Below are positions 1 through 8,100 of a stretch of DNA of 55,236 bases, piece after piece. The notes beneath the pieces are model-generated. The model made no database searches. It was not told where the DNA came from and saw nothing but the letters and a program-made list of their open reading frames with translations. Source of the stretch: JBKPCD01 sp046727175 (GTDB taxonomy: Bacteria > Acidobacteriota > Vicinamibacteria > Vicinamibacterales > 2-12-FULL-66-21); NCBI GenBank assembly GCA_046727175.1, contig JBKPCD010000165.1, positions 1-55,236 of the forward strand, in the 5' to 3' direction. Position numbers and translations under genes: made by a program. Numbering within the stretch: the first letter of the stretch is position 1; the number at the start of each line of letters is the position of its first letter.

Positions 1-226
1 CGAGAGTGCTGGTTCTGTGCCGTAATCAGCGCCCAAGTATGAGGAACGGTGAACCTGTGCACTCTGGAACCTCACGCAGGATGCGTATTTCAGCATCCCG
101 CTAGCCTAGAGGTCGGTGAGTTGGACGCTCTTAATCAAAAACAGTTCCTCCGGCCCGGCGGCATCCGCCGCTGGAATGCCACCGTCGGCCGAATCCCGCA
201 AAACCAAAGCGGCCAGCGTATTGAAG
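1..226. other. No supported gene at left edge
   Basis: Short open frames exist on both strands but none has a recognisable motif, a convincing ribosome binding site or a natural-looking protein sequence. The stretch lies downstream of the minus-strand oxidoreductase gene and may hold its 3' untranslated region. I see no tRNA or strong terminator hairpin here. Confidence 0.5.
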
Positions 227-1246
227 TTACCCAGACAGAACGATCTTCCCGAACTGCTGTCGGGCTTCAAGCCGTTCGTGCGCGGACCGGGCGTCCGCAA
301 CTGGGACGACTTCGTCCACAACCGGTCGCAGTCGACCTGCGAAGAAGTGAGGGGCCGCCGCAGCGAGTTCCGTGTGAGTACCCATGTACGAGCCCAGCAG
401 CTGAAGCTGCCGAGCGAACAGGTGCCGCAGATCGATCGTGCCTCGTGGTCCTGTCGTGGCGCCGCATGTAACCAGGCGGCCGCCGCGTGCGAGCGCCCTG
501 ACGCTGCGATCCCAGGTCACTTCCCCGACGTGCTCGACGACGACGTCAACACCGGCGCCGCCCGTGAGGGTCTTCACTTCGCGGGCGAAATCGCCCGAAT
601 AGTGATCGAACACATGCGCTGCGCCAATCGCTTGGGTGCGCTCTGCCTTGTCGGGACTCGATGTGGCAAATACGGTCGCGCCGTGCAACCGCGCGACTTG
701 GATGGCTGCCTGCCCGACGCCGCTGCCCCCTGCAAGGACGAGCACACGTTCCCCAGCTCGAAGGGCCGCGAGCGTCACGAGCATGTGCCACGCAGTCAGG
801 AAGGTCAGCGGAAACGCGGCCGCTTCGACGAATCCGATGTGATCCGGTATCGGAACCAGGTTCTCGACCGGGATGGACACGAGCTCCGCGTAACCCCCGT
901 CAGACTGCAAGCCGAGAACGTCGTACGAGTCGCACAGCGAATCGCGACCCTCTGCGCATGCGCGGCACGTTCCACAACGCAGTCCCGGCTGGAGCATGAC
1001 TCTCGTGCCGACGGGGACCGAGCTACCGCCCGGATCGAGCACCTCTCCTGACACGTCGCTGCCCGAGATGTGCGGCATCGGGATCTTCACCCGCTCGATG
1101 CCGCGGCGTTGCCAGAGATCCAGATGATTCAGCGCGCACGCGCGGACGCGTACGATCGCGCGGCCCGGCAGCGCAACCGGATCGGGCGCGTCCTCGTACC
1201 GAAGGACTTCCGGGCCGCCGTGCTGGTGGAAACGGACTGCTTTCAT
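227..1246 (-). CDS. Zinc-binding alcohol dehydrogenase / quinone oxidoreductase family protein
   Basis: This 339-residue protein belongs to the MDR superfamily (GroES-like N-terminal domain, Rossmann NADPH-binding domain). Family members reduce quinones, enoyl groups or aldehydes with NAD(P)H in the cytoplasm. The glycine-rich nucleotide motif LAGGSGVGQAAIQVA lies in the middle of the protein. Four cysteines of the structural zinc lobe are present (C91, C94, C97, C105). The usual catalytic-zinc GHE segment is replaced by GSDVSG near residue 62, so the catalytic metal site looks altered and the substrate is uncertain. The ATG at 1246 begins directly beside a purine-rich repeat array. The family call is sure; the substrate is not known. 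Confidence 0.9.
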   Translation of the reverse strand: MKAVRFHQHGGPEVLRYEDAPDPVALPGRAIVRVRACALNHLDLWQRRGIERVKIPMPHISGSDVSGEVLDPGGSSVPVGTRVMLQPGLRCGTCRACAEGRDSLCDSYDVLGLQSDGGYAELVSIPVENLVPIPDHIGFVEAAAFPLTFLTAWHMLVTLAALRAGERVLVLAGGSGVGQAAIQVARLHGATVFATSSPDKAERTQAIGAAHVFDHYSGDFAREVKTLTGGAGVDVVVEHVGEVTWDRSVRALARGGRLVTCGATTGPRGTIDLRHLFARQLQLLGSYMGTHTELAAAAPHFFAGRLRPVVDEVVPVADARSAHERLEARQQFGKIVLSG

Positions 1247-1292
1247 AAAAGGAAAAAGGGAAAGGGAAAAGGCAAAGCCTTATCCCTTTTCC
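1247..1292. repeat. Short-word inverted array, GGGAAAA type
   Basis: The left arm (1247-1272) is made of AAAGG/AAAGGG words, and the right arm (1278-1292) is its complement, TTATCCCTTTTCC, so the region can fold into a hairpin. It fills the gap between the oxidoreductase start and the M16 gene. The right arm encodes the last residues and the TAA stop of the M16 gene. The same word occurs in the array at 17.4 kb. Confidence 0.75.
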
Positions 1293-2653
1293 GTTGACAC
1301 GCCTACTTCAACCACGTCACCTAACCCCAAATCATTCAGCGACCCTATCTCCTTGCGATCCCCGACGATGACCGCGGACAAGCGTGCGGGATCGATATGC
1401 GTAGTCGCGACTCTCGTCAAGTCCGCTTCGGTCACCGAGAGCACTCGCGGTACGAACCTGCTGAAATAGTCGTCGGGCAGGTCGTAAATCGCGAGTTGAG
1501 CGGCGGCGCGGCCGACCTGTTCCCCCGTCTCGAAGTTTGTGGGATACCCGCGCGTCAGCGCCGCCCGTCCGAGCTGCAGCTCGGCGCGCGTTACGGGACG
1601 CGGTCCGCGAATCGCCTGCATCTCCGCGATCGATTCCCTGATGGCATCGGCGGTCGCGTCCGACTGCACGCTGGCCTGCAGCACGAACGGGCCCGGTCCG
1701 CGACGGAACTCGAACGACGTGCGCGCCCCGTACGTGTAGCCCTTCTCTTCGCGCAGATTCATGTTGATGCGGCTCACGAACTGTCCGCCGAGCACCGTGT
1801 TCAGCGTGATGAGCGCGTGGTAATCCGGTGTGCTTCGGGGCGCGGCCACGTGGCCGATGCGCAGCTCCGATTGAGCCGCGCCAGGTCGATCGACGAGCGC
1901 GAGCCTGTGATCGCGAATGGGCGGAGGAGCGCTCACGGCTGGTGGGCTGAGAGGGTCTGCCAACGCCGTCCACCCGCCGAATGATTCGTCGATCATGTCG
2001 AACAGGCGATGGTGTGTCGCATCGCCGACAGCAAATACCGTCGCGCGCGACGGCACGTAGGCCCGCCGGTGGAATGCGTGGACGTCGTCGATTGCCATGT
2101 TCCGAAGCGATTCCTCGCTCCCGATCGGGAGGTGACCGTACGGATGGTTGCCGTAGAGAAGCTCGGCGAAGGCACGATCGGCCACCGCCGAGGGGAGGTC
2201 GCGCATCTGCACGAGCCGGCTCAGTCGGAGATCCCGAACACGATCGAACTCCCGCGGTTCGAAGCGCGGCTCGATGACCATTCGAGCGAGCAGCCCCGCG
2301 CCGCGTTCGGCAAAGCGTTCGAGGGTCGTCAGGCTCAGCAGCGTCGCGTCGGAGCTGACCTCGGTCTCGACATGCGCACCCAGTCGGCCGAGCGCTTCGT
2401 GGAACTCGAGGGCGTTCCACGTGCCGCAGCCTTCGTCGAGGAGATCAGCGGCCATCGCTGCGGTCCCGATGCCTTGTGGCGGATCTGCCGCGGAGCCCAC
2501 CGGGATCATTACGAACGCCGTCACAATCGGGACGTCGCGATGCTCGATGGTCCAGACGCGAACGCCGTTCGCGAGCGCTCTCCGCTCGATTGTTGGAAAC
2601 GCAAAAGCCGGCTCTGGCCCCAGGTGAGGCAGTCGGGAACGATCGACCGCCAT
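1280..2653 (-). CDS. M16 family peptidase-like protein, inactive partner subunit
   Basis: This 457-residue protein has the two-lobed M16 (insulinase/MPP-like) fold with the usual C-terminal lobe motif region (GGQFVSRINMNLREEKGYTY). The metal-binding HxxEH sequence is absent: the matching region reads MAADLLDEGCGTWNALEF. It is therefore most likely the non-catalytic partner of the peptidase encoded just upstream, as in mitochondrial processing peptidase alpha/beta pairs. The start chosen is the ATG at 2653, which overlaps the upstream TGA by one base (TGATG), giving translational coupling. A longer frame from 2749 lies inside the neighbour. The last codons (STEKG, stop) come from the adjacent repeat array. 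Confidence 0.9.
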   Translation of the reverse strand: MAVDRSRLPHLGPEPAFAFPTIERRALANGVRVWTIEHRDVPIVTAFVMIPVGSAADPPQGIGTAAMAADLLDEGCGTWNALEFHEALGRLGAHVETEVSSDATLLSLTTLERFAERGAGLLARMVIEPRFEPREFDRVRDLRLSRLVQMRDLPSAVADRAFAELLYGNHPYGHLPIGSEESLRNMAIDDVHAFHRRAYVPSRATVFAVGDATHHRLFDMIDESFGGWTALADPLSPPAVSAPPPIRDHRLALVDRPGAAQSELRIGHVAAPRSTPDYHALITLNTVLGGQFVSRINMNLREEKGYTYGARTSFEFRRGPGPFVLQASVQSDATADAIRESIAEMQAIRGPRPVTRAELQLGRAALTRGYPTNFETGEQVGRAAAQLAIYDLPDDYFSRFVPRVLSVTEADLTRVATTHIDPARLSAVIVGDRKEIGSLNDLGLGDVVEVGVSTEKG

Positions 2654-3963
2654 CACGACACCGACACGGCCCGAGAACCGTCGAGCGCCAGGGACGGGCG
2701 ACCGCGGGGGACCACGCTGAGCACGACTCGTCCGCCCGGCTTCAGCCATCGCTGCGCTTCCGCCCGGACCGACGCGGCTGTTGCCGCTCGATAGCGCTCC
2801 AGATCCCTGTCGAAATACCCCGGATCGCCGAGGAACACGTTGTACGAATTCAACTGATCAGACTTGCCTCCGAACCCACCAACCGTTTGCATCCTGTGCA
2901 CGAAATGCGCTTCGGCCTGCGCGCGGCATCGCTCCATCTCGGCGTCGGTGGGTCCGTGCTCCAGCAACCGCGCCAGTTCGCGAGCGATTGCCGCTTCGAC
3001 GTCGGACAAGGTGCGGCCGGGGGCCGCGGTCGCAACGAGCTGGAAGAAACTGCCGATTTCGCGCGAGTTCTGCGAGGCCGCGATTTCCGTCGCGATTTGC
3101 TGCTCGTAGACGAGCGCGCGATACAGGCGCGACGTCTTTCCGCCGGCCAGCACGTTGGCAAGGAGATCGAGCTCGGCATCGCCTCCGGCGAAGAGCGCGG
3201 GTGAATGCCACGCCAGGTACAGCCGCGGCAGCTCGATCCGATCGTCGCGGACCAGGCGGATTTCTTCTGCGAGCGGCGCCTGCGGCGCGAACTCGACTGG
3301 CGGCGGATCGTTGCCGGCTTCAATGTCGCCGAAGTATTGCTGGGCGAGCTCCAGGGCGGTGGTCGTGCTCACATCTCCCGCGAGCGCCAGCGACGCATTG
3401 CGAGGCCGGTAATACGTCTGGAAGAACGCCCGCACGTCATCGAGGCTCGCGGCGCGCAGGTCCTCGGGCGCACCAATGGTGAGCCAATGATAGGGGTGTT
3501 CCGCCGGATACAGCGCCGCGACGATCGACATCACCGCGAGACCGTACGGCCGGTTTTCGTAGTTCTGCCGCCGCTCGTTGAGAACGACGTCGCGCTGATT
3601 CCGGAATTTTGCATCGGTCAGTGCCGGAAGCAGATAGGCCATGCGGTCCGACTCCATCCACAGCGCGAGCTCCAGTGCATTGGTGGGCACGACTTCCCAG
3701 TAATTCGTGCGATCGGCGTTCGTGGATCCATTCAGCGAACCGCCCGCTTCCTGCAATGGCTGGAAGTAGCCGCGATCGTAGTGCTGCGATCCCTCGAACA
3801 TCAGGTGCTCGAAGAGATGCGCGAATCCCGTCCGCCCAGGCTTCTCGTTCTTCGATCCGACGTGATACCAGAGATTCACGGCGACGATCGGGCATCCGTG
3901 ATCTTCGTGGACGAGAACGTCGAGACCGTTGTCGAGGGTGTGGCGTGTGTAGGGAATGTTCAC
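2653..3963 (-). CDS. M16 family zinc peptidase, catalytic subunit
   Basis: This M16 metallopeptidase carries the full zinc site. From the start at 3963 the inverted motif HLFEH is residues 49-53 and the third ligand is E130 (NERRQNYEN), exactly the HxxEH-X76-E spacing of the family. It likely degrades peptides or removes presequences together with its inactive partner. No signal peptide is visible. The start is ambiguous. GTG at 3963 gives the natural N-terminus VNIPYTRHTLDNGL, while a GTG at 4005 adds 14 residues (EAESPRPRAL region) that are encoded by the repeat array. I prefer 3963. Confidence 0.9.
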   Translation of the reverse strand: MNIPYTRHTLDNGLDVLVHEDHGCPIVAVNLWYHVGSKNEKPGRTGFAHLFEHLMFEGSQHYDRGYFQPLQEAGGSLNGSTNADRTNYWEVVPTNALELALWMESDRMAYLLPALTDAKFRNQRDVVLNERRQNYENRPYGLAVMSIVAALYPAEHPYHWLTIGAPEDLRAASLDDVRAFFQTYYRPRNASLALAGDVSTTTALELAQQYFGDIEAGNDPPPVEFAPQAPLAEEIRLVRDDRIELPRLYLAWHSPALFAGGDAELDLLANVLAGGKTSRLYRALVYEQQIATEIAASQNSREIGSFFQLVATAAPGRTLSDVEAAIARELARLLEHGPTDAEMERCRAQAEAHFVHRMQTVGGFGGKSDQLNSYNVFLGDPGYFDRDLERYRAATAASVRAEAQRWLKPGGRVVLSVVPRGRPSLALDGSRAVSVS

Positions 3964-3964
3964 G

Positions 3965-4127
3965 AGGGCTCTGGGCCTAGGGCTTTCGGCTTCGGGCGCG
4001 AACACTCAAGAACCTGCCCGGCGAGCCATCGCGCACATCCGCCGGAGCGAAGTCACAGACGGTAAACGGCAGAACCAGCGTGGGACGCAAGCAAGCCCAA
4101 AGCCAAGAGCCTCGAGTCCAGAGCCTA
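3965..4127. repeat. Split inverted short-word array, GGCTCTGGG/GGCTTTCGG type
   Basis: The left arm (3965-3997) reads in GGGCTCTGG/GGGCTTTCGG words. The right arm (4093-4127) is complementary in sense (AAGCCCAAAGCCAAGAGCC and following bases). About 95 bases lie between them. The right arm runs into the TAG stop of the DUF3347 gene, and the left arm runs into the possible 5' extension of the M16 gene. The words are shared with arrays at 4.6, 51.6 and 54.3 kb. Confidence 0.75.
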
Positions 4128-4568
4128 GTGTTTCTTGAATTCCCCGCACGTCGACATCGCGGTCCCGTAGTAGGGGTTGCGGATGGTGGCTTCTTTCTGC
4201 AACCACGACTGCTTCGCCATCGGGCAGTACGCCACCTTGAGGCCGCTCAGATCCTTCCAGCCGTCCGCCTTCGCTGCCGCGATGACGGCGTCACTGAGCG
4301 GCCCGAAGGCGTCGCGGGCCGTCTTGAGATCCGTCGCCTGTGTCATGGCCTTTGCCGTCTTCTCGATCTCGCGTCCCGCATCACCCATCCGCGATGCCTG
4401 ATCCACTATCGCCTGCGCCGCCGGCTTGACCGCGTCGACCTTGTCGTTGACGAGCTGCGACTGGATCTTCAGATATGAATCGGCAATCGCTTTCATTGCA
4501 TCGGACGCCGGGAGCGTCGTACTCACGGACAGAAGTGCGATCGCCAGAATGCAGGCGGACAGTCTCAT
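4125..4568 (-). CDS. DUF3347 family exported metal-binding protein
   Basis: This 147-residue protein has a signal peptide (MRLSACILAIALLSVSTTLP) followed by a helical region. It ends in the pattern YCPM (C115, M117), then NPYYG and CG (C141), typical of DUF3347 proteins found alone or fused to copper/heavy-metal efflux adaptors. It probably acts in the periplasm and may bind copper, which is inference from the Cys/Met pattern. The ATG at 4568 has a good ribosome binding site (GAGGA). A longer frame from 4667 would translate the repeat array and is rejected. The TAG stop sits on the edge of the next array. Confidence 0.8.
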   Translation of the reverse strand: MRLSACILAIALLSVSTTLPASDAMKAIADSYLKIQSQLVNDKVDAVKPAAQAIVDQASRMGDAGREIEKTAKAMTQATDLKTARDAFGPLSDAVIAAAKADGWKDLSGLKVAYCPMAKQSWLQKEATIRNPYYGTAMSTCGEFKKH

Positions 4569-4586
4569 GTTCGTCCTCAGTGTAAC

Positions 4587-4686
4587 CGGCTCTTGGCCTT
4601 TGGCTCTTGGCCTTTGGCTCTCGGCTCGGGCTCTTGACATCTGCTTCTTACGATAAATTGTGATCAAAGCCCAAAGCCCGGGCCCT
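4587..4686. repeat. Split inverted short-word array, GGCTCTTG/GCCTTTG type
   Basis: The left arm (4587-4637) is a near-perfect 7-base periodicity (GGCTCTTG GCCTTTG GCTCTTG GCCTTTG). The right arm (4665-4686) carries the complementary words CAAAGCCCAAAGCCC. The right arm ends against the TAG stop of mrp, and the left arm lies in the leader of the DUF3347 gene. Confidence 0.8.
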
Positions 4687-5770
4687 ATCCAATCGGTATC
4701 AGCGGGATCGGTCGCTTGGCGTAGCTCGCGATCGAGATCTGCGCCGCGAGCCGTTCGGCCGTGGACCGGAACGCCCGTGCCGCGGGCGCGTCGGGCTCGC
4801 CAATCGTCAGCGGCACGCCGGTGTCACCGCCGATGCGAATCGGCTCGTAGATTGGAATTCGCCCGAGAAACGCAATCGACAGCTCGCTCGCGAGCGTTTC
4901 CCCTCCGCCCTTACCGAAGATGTCGCTTTCGTGCCGGCACTCGGGGCAGACGAAGTGACTCATGTTCTCGATCAACCCCAGGATCGGCACGTTCAGTTTC
5001 TGGTACATCCGTGCGGCGCGGCGCGTGTCGGCCAGCGACACGGTTTGTGGAGTCGTGACCACGACGGCGCCCGAAACTGGCACGCTCTGGCTCAGGCTCA
5101 AGGCGACATCGCCGGTACCGGGCGGCATGTCGACAATCAGGTAATCGATGCTGTCCCACCGCACCTCGCGGAAGAACTGCTGAATGGCGCCGTGCAGCAT
5201 CGGCCCGCGCCAGATCACAGGGGCATCGTCTCCGGTGAGGAATCCCATCGACACGAGCTGAATCCCGTACTGCTCCGCGGGGATTATCTTCTTGCCATCG
5301 GTCGTCAGCTGCGTCCGGATGCCGAGCATGATCGGCACATTCGGCCCGTAGACATCACCATCGATCATCGCGACGCGGCCGCCCGACTGGCTCAGTGCAA
5401 TTGCCAGGTTGACCGCGATGGTGGTCTTTCCGACGCCTCCCTTGCCGGCACCAACCGCGATGATGTTCTTCACGCCCTCGACCGGCGCCTTGCCCGCATC
5501 CGCCGAGATCGTCGACCGCACCTGCGCCGTCATCTCGACGTCGACCGCGGTGACTCCCGGAATCCTCGCGACGATCGCACGCGCCTGCTCTCGCATCTGG
5601 TCCTTCACGGGACACGCTGGCGTCGTCAACTCGATCGTGAACGACACGCGATCGCGATCGATGCGCAGGTTCTTGACGAATTTCAGCGAGACGATGTCGC
5701 GGTTGAGGTCAGGATCGCGCACCGCCTTGAGTGCATCGAGGACGGCCGCTTCGGTCAGGGAGGAGCTCAT
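4685..5770 (-). CDS. mrp: Mrp/ApbC family Fe-S cluster carrier ATPase
   Basis: This 361-residue cytoplasmic P-loop ATPase carries or assembles Fe-S clusters. Residues 1-80 form the MIP18-like (DUF59) domain. The deviant Walker A GKGGVGKTT is at 109-117. The bridging-cluster pair CPEC is at C275 and C278, so both functional sites are intact. Length and domain order match bacterial Mrp. The ATG at 5770 starts MSSSLTE; I see only a weak ribosome binding site. The gene stands alone on the minus strand and is flanked on both sides by short-word arrays. Confidence 0.95.
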   Translation of the reverse strand: MSSSLTEAAVLDALKAVRDPDLNRDIVSLKFVKNLRIDRDRVSFTIELTTPACPVKDQMREQARAIVARIPGVTAVDVEMTAQVRSTISADAGKAPVEGVKNIIAVGAGKGGVGKTTIAVNLAIALSQSGGRVAMIDGDVYGPNVPIMLGIRTQLTTDGKKIIPAEQYGIQLVSMGFLTGDDAPVIWRGPMLHGAIQQFFREVRWDSIDYLIVDMPPGTGDVALSLSQSVPVSGAVVVTTPQTVSLADTRRAARMYQKLNVPILGLIENMSHFVCPECRHESDIFGKGGGETLASELSIAFLGRIPIYEPIRIGGDTGVPLTIGEPDAPAARAFRSTAERLAAQISIASYAKRPIPLIPIG

Positions 5771-5782
5771 GGCGATCGAAAG

Positions 5783-5915
5783 ATTCTCCGGTTCTCGGTT
5801 CTATTCGGTTCCCGGTACTCCATTCGCTTGTGACGCGAAAAACTATTCTATCAACCCAAGGCGAAAACCGATGAACCCCGAACAGGGAACCGAGAACGGG
5901 GAACCGAGAACCTGT
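5783..5915. repeat. Split inverted short-word array, GGTTCTCG/GGTTCCCG type
   Basis: The left arm (5783-5822) contains GGTTCTCGGTTCTATTCGGTTCCCGG. The right arm (5871-5915) is its complement (GGGAACCGAGAACGGGGAACCGAGAACC). About 48 bases separate the arms. The right arm touches the TGA stop of the DUF4870 gene and the left arm begins a few bases before the mrp start. The pair could form a long imperfect hairpin in the intergenic RNA. Confidence 0.8.
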
Positions 5916-6320
5916 TCAGGTGCGCTGCTCCGCCATTTCCCCCGCGATTGGCAGCTTGAAACGGTCTCCTTGATAGGCCTTGAACATGAGCAGGAGCCAG
6001 AGCACGGCGGAGACTGGAAGAATCAGAAAGAAGGCAATGAGCCAGCCGAGTAAGGGAATGATGGACAGGAAGAGAAACCAGGCAACCGAAAACGTGCCGA
6101 AGACAATCACCGACTGCATGGCGTGAAATCGTACGAACCGGTTCTCGCGCTCGAGCAGCAGGAATGCGGCTCCGCTAATCCAGCCGAGTCCGTACGCGAG
6201 CGCCGCCGCGACATTGGCGTCCAGCCCCGTCGAGGTGCGGTCGGTGTTGTCACCCATGCGGCCGCCCTGATTCCCACCCTGCGCGAATGAGCCTTTCGCT
6301 CGAGGGCGCGCTGCCATCAT
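5916..6320 (-). CDS. DUF4870 family small membrane protein
   Basis: This protein of about 134 residues has a hydrophilic Gly-rich N-terminus. Hydrophobic segments follow (AALAYGLGWISGAAFLLL, VIVFGTFSVAWFLFL, LLGWLIAFFLILPVSAVLWLLLM) with the conserved FVRFHAMQS motif of DUF4870 (Tic20-like) proteins. It sits in the inner membrane and its function is unknown. The ATG at 6320 overlaps the upstream TGA as ATGA, so translation is coupled. A second ATG at 6317 and an internal ATG before GDNTDRT are alternatives. Confidence 0.85.
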   Translation of the reverse strand: MMAARPRAKGSFAQGGNQGGRMGDNTDRTSTGLDANVAAALAYGLGWISGAAFLLLERENRFVRFHAMQSVIVFGTFSVAWFLFLSIIPLLGWLIAFFLILPVSAVLWLLLMFKAYQGDRFKLPIAGEMAEQRT

Positions 6321-6691
6321 GAGGAAACCTCGAAGTACGACCGGCTCTCGTTGTGCAGCAGGACCCAAAATGCGTAGATACCGAGTGCCGTCCCGAAGGG
6401 CAGCACGAACAGGTTCAGCACGGCCAGACCGAGGGTCGCGAGGCGGCCGTTTGGCTGCCGACGGCGGATTGCCCTGCCCGCCCAGGCATTTGCCGCACCT
6501 CCAGCGAGCAGCGCAAAGGCACAGACGAGAAATGCCGATGCGGTAATGGCCGCAGCGATCTCGTTTCCTTCAGAGGTCCAACCGATCGCGGCTGCGCCGC
6601 CGGCCAGCAGCAGCATCGAGACGCCCAGCAGCAGCCCGATAGCGCCCCACACTGACTCGAGAATGCTCAACAGATGAAGGTGCGGCAGCAC
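6317..6691 (-). CDS. Small membrane protein, four predicted helices
   Basis: This 124-residue protein has about four hydrophobic segments: SVWGAIGLLLGVSMLLLAGG, AAAITASAFLVCAFALLAGG, LATLGLAVLNLFVLPFGTAL and LGIYAFWVLL. It resembles small DUF-type membrane proteins with an N-GRLATLGL-NLF signature, but I do not recognise a named family with certainty. The GTG at 6691 lies two bases after the TAA of the J-domain gene. The gene ends in an ATGA overlap with the DUF4870 gene, so the three genes form one operon. Confidence 0.75.
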   Translation of the reverse strand: MLPHLHLLSILESVWGAIGLLLGVSMLLLAGGAAAIGWTSEGNEIAAAITASAFLVCAFALLAGGAANAWAGRAIRRRQPNGRLATLGLAVLNLFVLPFGTALGIYAFWVLLHNESRSYFEVSS

Positions 6692-6693
6692 TG

Positions 6694-7302
6694 TTAACGG
6701 ATGGTGACGCGCACTTCGACGATCGTCGCTGGCGCACCTGGCGCCATGATGCTGAAGCGAAACGTCGCGCCCTCGCGCACACCGGCCGGTATGCGCAGCT
6801 GCATTTCGTGTGTCGCCGGAATCTCACCATCGCCGCCGCACGCGCCGCACCACTCCTGCCACGTCTCGCCGCGCCCGCCGCAACGACGGCATGTCCGCCG
6901 CAGCGGCACATCGAGCGGCACGGTCGCGCCCCAGAAGGCCTCTTCAGGGCTCACCGCGATTTCGGCGCGCAGCCCCTGGACGGGGATACCGCCAAAGAAC
7001 GAGCGGCGCATGCGATCGAGCACACTCGCGACAGACGGGAAATCGATCGCGATCTCATCACTCAGCCATTCGCCATGCCCCAACGAAGGTGTCTCGCGCG
7101 GACGAAGACTTGCGTCGTACGCCCGCCGCCGGGAGGGATCGTTCAGCACTTCGTAGGCGCGAGACACTTCGAGAAACACCGTCCCGCGATCGTCCCCCGA
7201 AATGTCGGGATGATAGCGGCGGGCCAGTTGCCGGTACGCGCGCTTGATTTCATCAGCGCCGGCGTCCGGCGAAACGCCCAGAACCTGGTAGTAGTCCCGC
7301 AT
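6694..7302 (-). CDS. Short DnaJ-like J-domain protein
   Basis: This 202-residue protein has an N-terminal J domain (MRDYYQVLGV) with the Hsp70-activating HPD at 31-33. A C-terminal part keeps DnaJ client-binding strands and a single zinc centre, CRRCGG (C138, C141) and CGACGG (C152, C155). Full DnaJ has two zinc centres and about 370 residues, so this is a compact co-chaperone. It would recruit DnaK to specific substrates, perhaps the two membrane proteins encoded downstream (inference). I chose the ATG at 7302. A TTG three codons upstream is possible. Confidence 0.88.
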   Translation of the reverse strand: MRDYYQVLGVSPDAGADEIKRAYRQLARRYHPDISGDDRGTVFLEVSRAYEVLNDPSRRRAYDASLRPRETPSLGHGEWLSDEIAIDFPSVASVLDRMRRSFFGGIPVQGLRAEIAVSPEEAFWGATVPLDVPLRRTCRRCGGRGETWQEWCGACGGDGEIPATHEMQLRIPAGVREGATFRFSIMAPGAPATIVEVRVTIR

Positions 7303-7395
7303 TCTCGTCAAAGGACATTATGCCCAAAACCCACGCGTGTTGGCGATCCTCGATTGATGTAACGCCAGCACTCAGCGCACAAGTTCTTCAGGCCA

Positions 7396-7423
7396 CGGAT
7401 ATCCGCGGATCCGCGGATATCCG
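7396..7423. repeat. 28-bp perfect palindrome
   Basis: The sequence is symmetric around GGATCC, built from CGGATATCCGCGGATCC and its mirror complement. It lies between the J-domain gene and the small zinc-ribbon gene, about 50 bases upstream of the latter's -10 box. It is built from GGATATCC/GCGGATCC words, so it may be a compact member of the short-word array class, or an operator. Confidence 0.7.
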
Positions 7424-7471
7424 CGTCGTCCAGTGAATCTGCGCAAGCCGCGTCTCATTGGAATTCGCACT

Positions 7472-7477
7472 TACAAT
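7472..7477 (+). promoter_or_regulatory. -10 box TACAAT, leaderless promoter
   Basis: TACAAT ends six bases before the ATG at 7484. That places the expected transcription start on or next to the start codon, so the mRNA would be leaderless. No ribosome binding site fits in the gap (CCGCGT) and no clear -35 box is seen. Confidence 0.55.
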
Positions 7478-7483
7478 CCGCGT

Positions 7484-7642
7484 ATGAAGGAATGCCCGCT
7501 GTGTGGAGAACGGATGCGTCTCTCGGCGCGCGAGATCCGCGAAGAGATCCCTGGACGAGGTCAGGCGACCGTCCGGCACATCCGTGAGTGGACCTGCCCC
7601 GAGTGCGATTACTTCGAAGAGGCTGAAGCGGGCGAGGGCTAG
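7484..7642 (+). CDS. Small zinc-ribbon protein (52 aa)
   Basis: A 52-residue protein with two CxxC knuckles (C4/C7 in CPLCGER and C38/C41 in CPECDYF) separated by a charged strand-rich middle, typical of a treble-clef or zinc-ribbon fold. The role is unknown; such proteins often bind nucleic acid or act as small metal proteins. The start is set by MKECPLC and by the adjacent -10 box. The frame open upstream to 7433 lacks coding character. Confidence 0.7.
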   Translation: MKECPLCGERMRLSAREIREEIPGRGQATVRHIREWTCPECDYFEEAEAGEG

Positions 7643-7723
7643 CGAAAGTTCGCGGGACCGCGACGCGTATTGCGCGCTGAGATGCTTCGGCGGGTCGGAG
7701 CGTGCCTCCAGGCGCGCTGGATC

Positions 7724-7948
7724 CTATCGGGCGCCGAGCGTCAGCAACAGTTCCTTCCGGACGCTCTCGTCGAATTCGGCGAAACTCAGCTCTTTCTCAC
7801 ATTCGTCGCACAGCACTTCGAACACCGCGGGACGTCCTTCCTCGTTCGCCTCCACGCGGGCATCGTCGCGCACCTGCACGACATGCATCTGCAGGGTCTT
7901 GACCAGAAAATTCCGGTCGTTCCCGCAGTTCGGACAGGTCAGGGCCAT
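7724..7948 (-). CDS. Small zinc-ribbon protein (74 aa)
   Basis: A 74-residue protein with CPNC (C5, C8) and CDEC (C47, C50) pairs framing a basic, strand-rich centre (FLVKTLQMHVVQVRDDARVE). This suggests a zinc ribbon of unknown function. It has a standard promoter and a strong ribosome binding site (GAGAGGAG) upstream of the ATG at 7948. It converges with the other zinc-ribbon gene at 7484-7642. Confidence 0.7.
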   Translation of the reverse strand: MALTCPNCGNDRNFLVKTLQMHVVQVRDDARVEANEEGRPAVFEVLCDECEKELSFAEFDESVRKELLLTLGAR

Positions 7949-7981
7949 CTAGAGTGAACTCCTCTCCCGGTAAACCTACGA

Positions 7982-8011
7982 ATTGTACGAGAACGTCTTT
8001 CGCATACGCAA
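7982..8011 (-). promoter_or_regulatory. Sigma-70-type promoter for the 74-aa zinc-ribbon gene
   Basis: On the minus strand TTGCGT (8011-8006) is followed by an 18-base spacer and TACAAT (7987-7982). The gene's ATG is about 34 bases further on, behind a GA-rich ribosome binding site, so this transcript has a normal leader. Confidence 0.5.
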
Positions 8012-8100
8012 TCAAGATCTTCTGTGATTTGAAGAAAGGGGACGCGAAAAAACAACCGCAGAACGGGAGAGCATGTCGCCAGCTCGCCACCGAGATGCGG

